Assembly (NCBI GenBank): GCA_963693085.1 | Contig: OY856412.1 | Location: 343,805,457 to 343,869,456, forward strand | DNA: 64,000 nucleotides | From: Alisma plantago-aquatica | Taxonomy: Eukaryota; Streptophyta; Magnoliopsida; Alismatales; Alismataceae | Reading direction: 5' to 3' | In this document: positions 46,951 through 59,316 of the stretch, piece by piece | How positions within the stretch are numbered: the first letter of the stretch is position 1 | How the letters are laid out: each line of letters begins with the position of its first letter | The notes under the pieces: generated by a model | The model's database searches: none | What the model was told of the DNA's origin: nothing | What the model saw: the letters and a program-made list of their open reading frames with translations, nothing else | Program-made: the position numbers and the translations under genes

Positions 46951-47081
46951 CGTGAATCACAGACCAACAGGGATCAAGCCTTCCTTGTACCTACAAGAGA
47001 GAGACCCTAGGGTAGGGGGTCGTTCACTGCTCATAGCCCTAGTCTCCCAGAGACGACGACGACCACTCACGAGAACGGGCT

Positions 47082-47099
47082 TACAATGATTACATATGT
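47082..47099. repeat. Target-site duplication, right copy (LINE F)
   Basis: TACAATGATTACATATGT, identical to 42519-42536, next to the 5' end of LINE F. Confidence 0.92.
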
Positions 47100-47999
47100 G
47101 ATTGCTAATAAAATGTAGATATGAAAGAATACATTTTTATATTATTGGTTGGGTTACTAGTCAAATAAAATGGAAAACAAGGTAACTGACCTGAGCCGCC
47201 GAGATGAAAATGAGAGTAGACAGTGGGAAGTGGAAGCCGCGCAGGTGGCAAAGAGCAAGAGGATGACCACCGAGCACCGGAGCTACTGCGAGCAAGAGGA
47301 TGATTGCCCTGAATGATATGGGCAAACCAAGAATAGTTCCATAAATAAACATTGATTATATGTACTGAATTGAAAATCAATTAGGTGCCCTTGACAAATA
47401 TAAATTGAGGTTGAGATATCTTATCCAACAACAAAAGTTATAGCTCACTGGAACCCACTGGAATACAACACTGCTATAAAAAGATTTGTGTCCATTCAAG
47501 TTAACTTAACTATTAATAAAGGAAAGAACAAAAATAGAGATCATAATAATTGAAGCATCAAGTTTTATTAGAGATACTTAAGAATAGGTTTTCACTACCA
47601 TATCATTTCATGCCATGAAGTAGCAACAAAATCGAATAAATAAGAATAATCACAGAGGAAGGTCTGAGTTCTACACTCATCCTGACATCATAGAACTATT
47701 CTAACTTTTTATAGTACCACCATGCATATATGCAAAATAAAACCAAAAATAACACTGAGATCTCCAATACTTACTAAATACTTTGATGGTCATCAAAATG
47801 AGGTTGTGATTCCACCTCCTTACTTCAATCCATATCTTCCTAGTGTATACAATAAGCGTAATGAATAGACAATAGATGGCCAGCACCCAACCCCAACACC
47901 CAACACCCATCGCCACCCACCACCGACCCCAGCCCTGACTGCAGTGCCAGTTTAATTAACCAGTTCTATTATTACAATTAATTGTCACTTCTATTTCCT
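47100..47999. other. CACTA D non-coding interval right of LINE F
   Basis: Mostly AT-rich DNA, with a GC-rich patch at 47190-47310 and a C-rich patch at 47880-47930 (repeated CCCAACACCC-like runs). No domain is recognisable. It is probably the 5' region or first introns of the CACTA gene, which is read on the minus strand. Confidence 0.45.
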
Positions 48000-48430
48000 T
48001 GCTCCTTGTGGCGCAACGCAGTCTCCCCTTTGACACACTCAATTTGCCGCCGCTAGGACTGCGTCTACTTCTTGTATTCCCCTCCTCCCTCCTCGGTTGA
48101 TCCCTCTTCTCCTCATCCTTCACTTCCTTTCTCTTGAAACCCTAGCTCCCTGCTGTCCCACTCTTTCTCTCCTACCATCAATCATCCAACGACACCTGCA
48201 ACACGTGCTTCCGCATAGGTAGCTTCTCCGCACCCCCTGGTTATCATCGACGATGCCAACCATGGATCCAGGTCACATCAACGTCCTCTCCCACCCCATC
48301 CACTACAAACCCCACCCGCCCTACCCTGATCCACTGTCGCATGTCCTTTCCAACTGAGATTGGGCTACCCTCTTCGACCTTGCCGAGCAGGGTTTCATAT
48401 GTCCCGACGATGGCCAAGCAAATTTAAGGA
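48000..48430 (+). other. Gene-like GC-rich fragment inside CACTA D, unrecognised
   Basis: This stretch looks like the 5' end of a plant gene on the plus strand, opposite to the CACTA gene. A C/T-rich leader containing GAAACCCTAGCTCCC is followed by an ATG at 48253 in the context CGACGATGCC. The frame then gives 35 residues rich in His and Pro (SHPIHYKPHPPYPDP), a TGA near 48355, and an open stretch with DWATLFDLAEQGFICPDDGQ to about 48420. I recognise no family. CACTA elements often carry captured host gene pieces, which would explain it. It could equally be the element's own leader with a chance frame. Confidence 0.3.
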
Positions 48431-48639
48431 AAATAAAAAGTACATTGTGACCTTCGGTTGGCAGAGACAACCACAACGCGGAAGCGGGGGTGTCTCGGAG
48501 ACAACGACTGGAGGTGCATCGATGGATCGTCGGAAGGGGTACGACAGTGGGGCTCCTCAGATGAGATAGAGAACAGTCGTGGTCTCTAGTGATTTGCTTC
48601 TGATCAACCAAAATGAAATTGAAAATGAAATACAAGCCC

Positions 48640-49136
48640 GACCTATATGGTCATTTATCAGGAAAAACCGACCCAACAGGGGCCATCGTTGCCCAAAAAT
48701 CAGCCTGACATCTACAAGGACGGTTTTCTAAAAAAACTGACTATACAATTGACACCTACAAGGTCGGTTAGAAGGCAAAAATTGACCCAATAGAGGTCGG
48801 TGCCGACACGGAACTACAATGATGGTTAAATAGAAAAACCGACCCAAGAGGTAGACACTATTAAGTCAGTTGTTTTGAAAAAACTAACCCAACAGAGGTA
48901 AGTGGTGCCCGAACTTTTTTTGTAAATTGCTAGGTCAGTTATTTGAACAAAGTGACCCTATATCTTGATGAAGAGAAGGAAAAATGCAGCTAGTTTTCAC
49001 CGCGGGAAACCTTTTATGTCACATTTTTGATAAAATTGACCTTGTACCTCAACCAGTACCCGTATTTTTTATTAGGTCCGTTTTGCTAGTAAAAGTGATA
49101 CTTTCGACAACGACGTTATTGACCAAAAATGTAGTA
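48640..49136. repeat. Right subterminal and terminal repeats of CACTA D
   Basis: Multiple AAGGTCGGTTAG, AAAACCGACCCAA and ACTGACTAT-type units lie in both orientations from about 48635 to 48960, matching the left end. The terminal 27 bp (about 49110-49136) align imperfectly with the inverted left end, with an ACTACAT core. The outermost base is T rather than C on the minus strand. Confidence 0.75.
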
Positions 49137-49511
49137 TTGAGGTTTTTGATCCAAAACGAAATTCATACATGGGAATGTTGAATTGAGTTAGGATCGTTGT
49201 ACTTGCACCGAGAGGTAAAGTGCAACATACAACTCTCCTTTAAAATAAGTTCTTAGTATGTTTAAATTTCATGCTCTTATTGTATGCTATGATATGTGGA
49301 TGAAATCCTAAGTCCAGGATACTTCTAATTCTGAATTTTAATCTATTTTAGTAATTCATTTTCTATTTGTTTAATTCTGAAATTCTAGTCTAATCAACCA
49401 AATCACCTTTAAAATGGTCTAGATTGTTGAACGTTAGCACTATTGCATTTAAATGGTTCGCTAAATCTCCTTGTGTTCGACCTCGACTACAACTACTTAT
49501 GTATACTTACA
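49137..49511 (+). repeat. 3' LTR of element B, right part (inferred)
   Basis: After the CACTA right end the sequence runs through CTCCTTGTGTTCGACCTCGA near 49467. This is the kind of block found near the end of Tat and Athila LTRs. An ACA at about 49511 would close the LTR. With 24947-26121 this makes about 1.55 kb. The end point is a guess, since no second LTR is in the window for comparison. Confidence 0.45.
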
Positions 49512-50818
49512 GGAATTGGTTAGTTCACTAAAAGAGCTTCCCTAATATTGAAACTCTTTAGTGTAATAAACAAATAGTAACTTAAGAATTCAAGCAAATC
49601 AATATTGTATTAGATAGAAAGACTAATAATAGTTGAAAGATAAGATTATATGGGAATATTTAGGGCTTTCTAATATGATTAACATCATTGATAAATAATT
49701 AGGTGATAATCTTGTTGTTGCTTTAAGATCATGTTTTGAGGGTTAAGCACACATCCCTAACCTAATATTGTGCATAGGCATAGATAAGAACTAAATGGAT
49801 ATTATCCTAATGTTTGAAATAAATAATATCTACAATATGGACTACAAGTGAATATTTGGAAATTTTATTTACAATTTGAAGAAAAACGATGTAGTGGAGT
49901 CCTTTGGAACTCAAACCCTCGATCTGGATAAGGATTAGGGACAATTTATCATTTACTTTGCCTTGACTCTATTGAGACACGTAGGAAACATGGACCCATC
50001 CACTATGATATCCTTGTCACCCTATAGACTCCCTCTCTCTCTACTAACCATTCCATTAGCCTTGAGGGGATAAGACGAACCCAACCAACCCCTCGGTTTG
50101 CAATAATTTCTAGGAATGTGATAATTCCTAACCCCATGAAAGTTTTTAGGCTAGGGATGGATCACAATTCAAATCTTCCTCTAGTCTTGTGTCTATATAA
50201 TGCCTCAAAAAGTTGAGGCAAGGTCCCCTGATCATAAACCATATTTCATTAATTTTCTCACGATGGTCCCCAAAATCCTCTACCAATCTCCATCATCTTC
50301 ACCAACATGTCCAACAATGACGACAAGATGACGGTCAATGATGAGAACACCAGGGTGTTCGTTGGATAATAGAAAACCCCTTCCTATCTTTTAGGTTGAA
50401 TCTAGTGAAGTTATTGTTTCTCTTATTTATTCTATGTACCTCTACCTAAGCCATGAAGATCTGACCTCAACAATAGCCTCCCATACATAGTTTGGATTGA
50501 CCAAATGGCTAGTGAAGTTTCTCGGGACCCTTTGAGGCTTGTAGGATTGTTACTCGGTACTCCCATGCACAGGAGGTGAAAGTCAAGTTGTAGTTGACCC
50601 CTCCAGAGCTAATAAACTAAAGATTATGTAGGGAAGGAGGAAGGGCGGATAATCTTGGGGGCCAAAATACCACACTTTTGTAGGGTGAGTGACATATCAT
50701 GAAAATTGCACTAGGGTACTAGGGTTATTTGTCACTTACCTAGATCCTTGCCCACATGGACCCGACCAATGATGTGAAATAAGCCCATGAATTGGGTCCG
50801 ACCCTACATGGGTAATAG

Positions 50819-51179
50819 GATAATTTCATAATTTTTATGTGGCATTTTATGTTCATGATTAATATAGAATAATTTTAGAAATTAAATGGTACATCCTGTG
50901 ATAGTCATATTATATACCAAGTTGCTAAAAAATGTATAACATGAAGAAAATATAGTCAATACCTAAATATGATCCTAGTTCTAAAAGAATAGTTGATAAC
51001 TTCATAATTGTTTATGTGGCATTTTATGACTGGCGTATTAATGATTAATATAGTATAATTTTAGATTTTAAATGGTACATCCTATGATAGTCATATTATA
51101 TACCATGTTGCTAAAAATGAATAACATGAATAAAATATAGTCAATACCTAAATATGATCCTAGTTCTAAAAGAACAGTT
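50819..51179. repeat. Tandem duplication of about 180 bp
   Basis: Copy 1 is at 50819-50994 and copy 2 at 50995-51179. They share TATGTGGCATTTTATG, AAATGGTACATCC and AATATGATCCTAGTTC blocks, with scattered substitutions and a small insertion in copy 2. No coding content. Confidence 0.88.
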
Positions 51180-54100
51180 GAAGTATGAGTATGAGCCGTT
51201 ATGATGAATAGCATGATGAATTGATAAACTACATTTATTTTGTGATTGTGATGATGATTGATATTGTTGAATATAATGATCCTAGTTTAATTATTATGAA
51301 GATGTATTTTTAGGTTTTCTATGTTAAATAGTCATATACATGTGGTGTTTGGGTTATTAAACCACAACTTATAACTTAATATGATCTTCCCCACACGATC
51401 TGATCGATGTGTTCATAACATCATAAAATGTTCAATGTATGAATTAACGTTACACCGAATGCACAATAATAGTTTTTTACCCTTGATAATAATTATGCGA
51501 TGGAATTAGGGTTTGATACCCTTATCTCTAATCCAAATCTGAGATGAACATATACACTAGTTTAGAAACTAAGTTAGGTTTAATTACTATCATATGGATA
51601 TTTGGTGAAACCCTTGTGTTATACATAATTTTAGATCATGATGATTTTTTAACATAGACATGGTTGATTTCTTTGCTTAAATGCACTTGAAGTACATGGA
51701 TAGTATTGCACAAACTCTGCGTGAGGAAAGTACATCACTATTTATGAGTACTGAGATATATCGACATATGAATATTGTTAAGGAATTATAATTATATGAT
51801 GCAATAAACTTTTTTGGTTGTTATTTTTTCTGGACCAACTACAATGCCCACTTTATATCATATAATGACAAATATGAGATTTTAAAGCTGATGTGACATT
51901 TATCAAAGGATAATACAAAGTAAGCCCATGGTCAGACAATGATAACATACGAGATAGTATACCCATGATGAGTTAAAATATGTAATGAAATTTCAAGTTC
52001 GTATGTGCAAATATCAAATTGTATGACCCCAAGGAAATTGGGATACTACATCTATTATCCTTAAAAGTAGTGTTGATAGGACCAAGTCATACACAACACT
52101 CTATCTTCCAAGCACATTAAGTTCAATTTAAGCAATCCCCAAGCATTTTGTATGTAAAAATCTCAGTCTCATCTTTGTTGGTATGTAATCCCAAACAACT
52201 AATAATATAATGATTGTGATGGAATATTACATAAAGGATTTGATTAATAAAAATAAAGGCAAGCTTCCAATTCATTCTATTTCACTCAATTATGAGATAG
52301 TGAGGTAACATAATGGAAGTCTAAAGAATGATATTACTCAACGACATATGTTTTCAAGTATGTGACTTGAACAATAAAATCATACATATGTTAAGAGTAT
52401 GTACATTCTTATTATGCCCCTGGTCATATGTTAGTACATAAGGAAGTTGGACAATAATAACACTAAAGACTAGAGTGTGTGTTGGTTTTTGACAAAATCT
52501 CATCTGTCATGATATGTGATATCAAACCAATCACATATATACTTGTTGGAGATCAGTGTATTGGACATACTCACCTTGTGACTGACACATGGAAACCGTA
52601 CATGGTTGTCATAGTCATTCCTCACAGTGAGGGTGGTGATTTTTGTTCTTAGACCTGAATTCTACATTCATCACATGTTGTTCAGTGTGCTATGGAATCA
52701 TCTACTGTGATCCTGAATAAGGGTTTCCATAAAGGTGATGATTAGATGGATCGTGACACATGTGGATGATTGTGAGTGATGTAGATGGGATTTGTCCCTT
52801 GTAGTGGAGTATGATATTTGGGCCACTTGATAAGCGAGACTGATAAAAGCATGCACATGCACATGTGAAAAAATATGTGATACTGAGGTCATATATATCA
52901 TAGACTATCTTCCCTTGATTCAAAGAACATGGATTTCACATTGAGAGGATGACTATTCCTTGCCTCAAGTTCATTCTGGATGTTAGAGACAAAGGAATTA
53001 TGCAATCACTATAACACCTTAAATAGAATGTAGGTTTAAGTTTCTCTCCAACTTTCCATTCACCTGGGTAGAAATGATGTCTGACTCAGAACCACTCTTT
53101 GCTGGTGATTTCATAAACTAGTTATCGACATTCATTACCAACGTGATATGGGCCATATATAGGAATTCACCTATAAGAGGAGTTTAGTCATGAATGATAA
53201 TTGAATTTATTACTAAAGTGTTCATATATTCAATTTGAGTAAAAAATCAACTGACTGGATGCCCAGTCCACCGCTTCCAAGATTGAATCAATCAGTTGGA
53301 GTTCCAGGTTGATTAGAAATGGAATTGGCTGACATCTAGCTAAACTAGGGAGTGAACCCACTGGCTCAGGTCGTCAGACGATAGGCTCACGAGAGCAAGA
53401 TGTTCGGTTGGTGGAGAAATTTGATTACATCAAGGATTATTGTTTACGTCATCTTGTGCATTACTTGGATTCGAATTGCCAATTCATATGCGATAGGAAA
53501 ACATGGTGAAATGATTGGTTCACCGCTCATAGGTTACAAATTTTGTGATCTTCTGATCCCTTCACACTTCCACTTAGACTGGGAACCCAAACCCTAACCC
53601 CTCCAATAAATGGAAGGGTACTAGGGGATTCTTAGACACAACTCAAATGCCTCTGGAAATTAATTGTCTTTTTTGGTTGTGGTACGAGAGAAATTGAGAA
53701 AGTACTACCAGAAAAAGAGAGGGATAGAAAGGAAGAACATTTGTGGAAGAGAAATCCGGTGACTAATACATAAACATGAGGGACAAATCCTTCCTATTTA
53801 TTCTAGTAGAATGACAAAGTTTCTAGGTTGTTCATCTGGACTGCCATAGAGGCGAGGTGGTCGTTGCCTGTCATTAGGAGGACAACGTCAACCTGTAGTT
53901 CGTGGTGGAGTTGTTGTAGACGTTGTCCTAGTTTGCTATCTATGGTGGACACCAAGAGCTGTTGTAGATGAGTCCCAATGCAACTAGGAGTGATGACTAC
54001 TACAATGAGTTATAATCGTTGGACTTGCTCTAGGACCACGTATGAACTCATTAAACCATTCATTCCCTTATATAGTTGTTAACGCAATCTTACTGTTCTG

Positions 54101-55562
54101 GGAAATATGGATAGATAAATTTTTGTTTCCACTTCCTGCTCTATTCGCATATTTTCAATAGTCTTAAGGACACATCCCATCAATCCTTGATAAAGAATCA
54201 AGATAATTTACAATGACAACAACCAGTGTGTGACCAACGTCATTGCTATTGTATGCACCAATGTTAAAGCTTCATATTTGACAATGATACAAGCACCTTG
54301 AAAAGTACTTGTGATTGAGTGTTAAGACAAAGAAATTTCCTTCATTCAAGTATAAATGGTAACTAATAAATAATTATTAAGTAAATACTCTAAATAAATG
54401 ATGTGGTTTTTATATTTACTCTTGAGTCCCTTGTACACCAATTTAGGAGCAATGATTCGAAGTAGTAGATATATATTACTTGTGATCCTTTGGATATATT
54501 ACTACCTCAAAAATTTATGTCCAAATTTGAACACGTAAGAAAGTATATACATTTTTGGAGACTCTTAATTTAAATGTATGTAATTGTGACATGTAGGTTA
54601 AAAGGGTGATACTAAACTAGATTATTTTCTTGACATATTTTTATGGAACTAGAATAGAGATAATGTAAGGGTTATTTTAAAATTTAAATTAAAACTCTAT
54701 TCCTAGTGGTTCATGATTCTTTTGGAAATATTAAGATTTTGTTTTAATTGGATGATCAAACTGGTAAGTTTTCAATACATGGTTAGAACTTAATGTTGTG
54801 TGGATTTCTTAGGGAATCTGAGTATGTCCTTTTCAATGTGTCACATGGATAAGGTGTTAATAAATCTAGAATCAATAATCATGTGATTGTCTTCCATATC
54901 ATGTTTCAAAAGTAAATAGGACCATCTTTCTCTATCACAGACAATGAGGTTGTCAGTCTCTCTCTCTCTTGCACAAATATATATCTTGTCCAAAAATTAC
55001 AATCATGTTTTTCCTCATAAAAATTTAACATCGATACATTGTGATTGGGTTGTTTTGGTGTCTTGGCTATCAAGAAAAACATTTCCATCAATTCCACATC
55101 CTAACTGTTATGGAACCATTATTACTTCAACCCCAATCCCATTTCCTAGAAAATGTTAGAGGGTGGATTGAGAATACATTCCTTGGAAGACTAAAGGAAT
55201 TTTGACACTAGGATATTCAATAAGAAATAATGTCTTAAGAATAAAGGTTAACAAGAACAAACATCACTTTTAATACAATACCTTTTGATTGAAATGTTTT
55301 CAATTGTGCCATTTCATCAAGGTAATCAATTGATGTGGAAGTGCAAATCGTATATAGTCTTCATAAATATTCTTCTTTACTATTAGGGAAAAATCATGAC
55401 ATTGTTGTGAATCAACTAGAACACTTGTCTATGAAATATTATGTTATAAAAAAATATTGACTAGTAAGTAATATGCAAGTAAAAGGAAATGATATTACAT
55501 GACTTCATCATTTGGGAAACAACAACATATTTTCTTCATTCATTACTACTCAGTTTATTCTC

Positions 55563-55622
55563 TATGGATTTGACCCGCTCTACCACTATGTATATGGATT
55601 TGACCCGCTCTACCACTATGCA
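55563..55622. repeat. Two-copy 30-bp tandem repeat
   Basis: TATGGATTTGACCCGCTCTA begins at 55563 and again at 55593. The two 30-bp units differ at one base near the end. A partial TTTGACC follows. Confidence 0.9.
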
Positions 55623-58600
55623 TTTGACCATCTCTATAATCATAAGTGTGGATATCATTGTATTTATATTCACATTCAACCCTCTCTTGACCCGATGGTG
55701 TGGATATGTTTGTATTTAATCCTTGTGAACTTGGTCCTCTGCACACCAATAGGTTTCGGCTCCTTTGCATCCATCATCATTCTCAAAAGTCTACTCATTA
55801 TCATGTACATGGCATTAAAAAAAACATATATGTTGAAAAACACAACAAGTATCATATGAGTCACTTCATACAATAATCAAAATTCGAGTCTAATTACTCA
55901 TACATATACTATACACCCAACCAACACTACAGATAATTGTCATGGAGGATATGACATACCTTATTTGTAAGACATACCTCATGGAGGATAAGACAGTAAT
56001 AGATCAAGGATCCTTAGACAAAGAAAAGATGGTGATGTGGATCCTAGTCTACGCTCAAAGATTGACCATGATCCAATGGTCCATATCTCCAATTTATTAA
56101 AAATAAGCAGTGGGAAAAGTGGCAGTGCACCAACTGGCATTGAAGAGATAGAATTGTAGGAAAGGAAAAGATATGTGAGAGAGTCATGCTCATGCTCTAG
56201 GGTCTACTACAAAGTAAACATGAGGCAAATATGTAGGTAGGGGAGAGAAGAGTATAATCAGTTTCAAACAAGTTTTATCAAATAAAAAATTCATGTATAT
56301 CTATAACAACTTCAAAGGAAAAAAGTTTGACCATTTATATCTTACAATTTAATTCCATCTTGTGTAAATAGAAACTCGGAATGACTAGGTTTGACCATTC
56401 AATAAACTTTCTTGTCAATCATATATTAATTTTCACAACGTAACAAATGCTTTAATAAACACATGAAAAGGCTTCCATATAATAAAATATGTCCACCTTA
56501 ATATTGACTTCTGTTCGCTAACTAAATGCCATTAGTTTGAATAATCCTTGCCAATATTCATAAAAGGACTTTTAAATTTCAACAAAAATTAATTGAAACT
56601 ATATTTTTATAGTCATTTGTCTAATAAGAAAAGGGAGAGATGTGTACATTTCTTATACTACTAAAATTGGGTTTATTTACCAATAGCCACTAGCACCTTT
56701 TGATGTTTTCTCTTTGACCCAAAGAACAACTTAATCTCTTGTATGTCATTATTAGTTGACTATTTAGATGTTATCTATTACCAAACTTACTATTTCTATT
56801 AAATTTATGTCTTTAAAGAAAGAATTTTTTACCTGACAACTTTCATTTTTGAAATATTATAACCTTGTAAAACCATAACATCCAATGATAAAACAAATTG
56901 ACCATATCTTCTTTATATGTAAAATTGTCTCCCTCTCTTTTTTTATTCCCAATAGAGGAGATTAAAATAAAAATACATGTAGATCAAAATAATTCTTCCA
57001 ATAAGACATATGTTCAAAGCTATAGATATCAAGAAAATGAATTATATTTATCAACATAGTGTAATGAAGAGGTTCAAGGAGATCTAGCTCAGGATATAGA
57101 AAATATATTAAAGTAATGTAGTTGAATGATGTAGTTGACAAATAAAGATATAGTTAGCATGAAGATACACCAAAACATTGAATGATCTTTCTGTGATCAT
57201 ATTTAATTTCAAAATACATACTTGCCAACCAAACTCTCACTTATTTTGAGATAAAATAATACAAATCTTTTGCATGAATACTCCTAAAATTATTTCAAAT
57301 ATCATCATTTTCAATTGTTTATCAATAATCCATTAAATATGATCTCAAAATTATTTAGATACTCTTTTTCTTAAATGAAATTATCCTTTATTGGTCCTAT
57401 ATATCAAAAATCCAAATTAACTCAAAAGGCTCCAGTTCAAATTTGACATCATTGGGACAAGGAAACCTTGATATATGAAAATGTTATTTCTATAATGGAA
57501 TAATAAATTTTAATTGTCCCATTAATCCAACTCAACTATATTTCTTGTATAATTTATTTGAACAACCAAACAATCTCCAACTTGTATGAAAATTTATCAA
57601 AAACTTAAATATCATCTAAAAAGCTATCCAAGTTTAATACATATATTTTCCAATAGAACTAAAGCTTCATAAAAAGTATTATTTTTATCCCATATAAATT
57701 TTATTATAATCGATACGATCTTTGAATGTTGCAAATTTTTTACCATAGATCTAGATCATGTTTATAATCTTCATGGCCAACTCATGCATAATTGAGAAAC
57801 ACAAACCTCAACGTAAGATGGCCTATGATTGACTTCTTATCACAAATATATTGTTTGATCACAATATTATCCCTCCTATTTTAAGACATATATATGTATG
57901 ATTCCTTGAAGAACCAACAATTGATCAACATATTGGGCCTAAAGGCCATATGTTGGAAAAAATACAGAGAAATACATTAGTTTTTAAAATGCAAAAAAGA
58001 ATATTTTCACACTAAATCCTTAACTCCACAAACCATGGACTTGGCCTCCTCATCATGTCATGCATATACCTTTTCTTTGGTTCGAGATTGTGTCATGAGT
58101 TTCAAAACCCTCCCTTCCCTCTTCTACTCACAGCTCTGGTGAGAAATCACCATTGTATCTGCTACTCCTCTCAAGAAAAGTAGATTGGAGGTTAGGAGAG
58201 AGGGTTGTTAGATCATATTTTGTCAATAACAAGAGGGCATTCAATGATAGTACTCACTTCTTGTTCTCTCCCCCCCTCTCTCTATCCAACATGTGATTAG
58301 AGAAGGTCTACAAAAACCAATCAGTCCTGAGGAGCTTCCCCATCATATTGTAGTCAGGACATTGAATAGCACCAATCAACCAATTTCTATTTTTCTGAAG
58401 TATAGTCGATATCCATCTCAATGTTGAAAAATAGAGAAAATTTCATAATATTCAAAAATTTGTATAAATCATCCCTAGCCCCAAATATCACATATAAGTA
58501 CATAAAATTGATCAAAAAAATGAGAATATCAAGTTAAAGTATTTGCAAAGCTTATTTCTAATACTATTTACCCAAATAGAAAAATGTTCTCTTATTCAAT

Positions 58601-59316
58601 TTTTTGGTTTGATTAATAACCTATCCTTTAAATTTATCATTATGTGTTTCTGGATCAAATAATATTAGTAATTATAATGTATTATATCTTTTGTTGAAAA
58701 CCGAATTCAGATCTTGCATCTCTTTCATTTCACAACAGTAATAATTCTTTGAAACAAGAAACTTACATTTAATCACCGAATATGGATCATTATGTGCTAA
58801 TATAAGGCTCAGGGCCCACTACCCAAGTCTCTTCTAGAGTTTCAAGAATGATGAGTGTCCCCACAGACCACCACTAGCTGGAAATACACACTTTTTTCTC
58901 AATCATGCTCAACAACAATCAAACTTGTTGATTGGTCACGCATCCTAGTACTACTCTGGTCTAAGAATGCTAACCAAAATAGTTATTAGAGACTGTCACA
59001 CTTAAAAATGACGTGCACCTTGACGATATGGATAGTCTAATGATTCCTTTTAAGATAATTTTATCTACATCCTAAAATACTTGTATGTTACAATATCCCC
59101 CACTTAGACTCTTGACAACCTCTTCAAGGCTCAACTATATGGACTCATAATCTTTCACCATTTTACTGCACACCCAAACAACCTAAGTACACCCAACTCT
59201 TGATCACAACTACTTGAGCACGGGTAGCTCCATCACCACGGATAGCCCTTTCCAGCATGCCTGGACCACATGGCTCAATGGCTTGCATGCCAAAGGCCCA
59301 TGTGGGCCTCACCTTC

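Larger units (their letters stand above)
42537..47081 (-). mobile_element. L1-type LINE F, internally deleted
   Basis: A 4545-bp minus-strand non-LTR retrotransposon with an exact 18-bp target duplication and a short terminal T run on the left. From right to left it has a GC-rich leader, an ORF1 remnant, RT, the C-terminal RT-associated zinc region, and an RNase H-like tail. No endonuclease domain lies between ORF1 and RT, where about 700 bp would be expected, so there is an internal deletion. ORF1 and ORF2 both carry stops and frameshifts. It is inserted in CACTA D. Confidence 0.92.
26122..49136 (-). mobile_element. CACTA (En/Spm) transposon D, interrupted by two insertions
   Basis: The left end is CACTACATCGAAGGCC followed by TATAGCGTC. 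The right end, read on the minus strand, is TACTACAT...GGTCAATAACGTC, a diverged inverted copy whose first base is changed. Both ends carry many subterminal copies of AAGGTCGGTTAT and ACTGACCC motifs in both orientations, as expected for CACTA elements. The only element-encoded gene is on the minus strand at 40060-41984. Removing nested elements E and F leaves about 5.4 kb. I find no clean 3-bp target duplication (CAC on the left, TTG on the right), so the right terminus is less certain than the left. The element sits inside the LTR of element B. Confidence 0.8.
49512..59316. other. AT-rich DNA without assignable genes
   Basis: Nearly 10 kb in which I see no protein domain, LTR pair, terminal inverted repeat or RNA gene. 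A TATATAA at 50194-50200 is followed by a leader-like stretch and a 20-codon frame from an ATG near 50307 that ends in two stops. This could be a decayed LTR promoter and gag start, but it is too weak to call. The stretch at about 52500-53000 has the style of a decayed LTR-element leader. Open frames such as 55512-55859 and 53400-53597 have no recognisable content. Two small tandem duplications are listed separately. Confidence 0.5.

Noticed and set aside
53400..53597. 65-residue open frame MFGWWRNLITSRIIVYVILC...
   Set aside because: Hydrophobic but with no signal-peptide logic or family match, and in a region with no other gene evidence. Probably chance.
55512..55859. 115-residue open frame on the plus strand and overlapping minus frames.
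   Set aside because: Produced by the 30-bp tandem repeat and AT-rich sequence; no domain.
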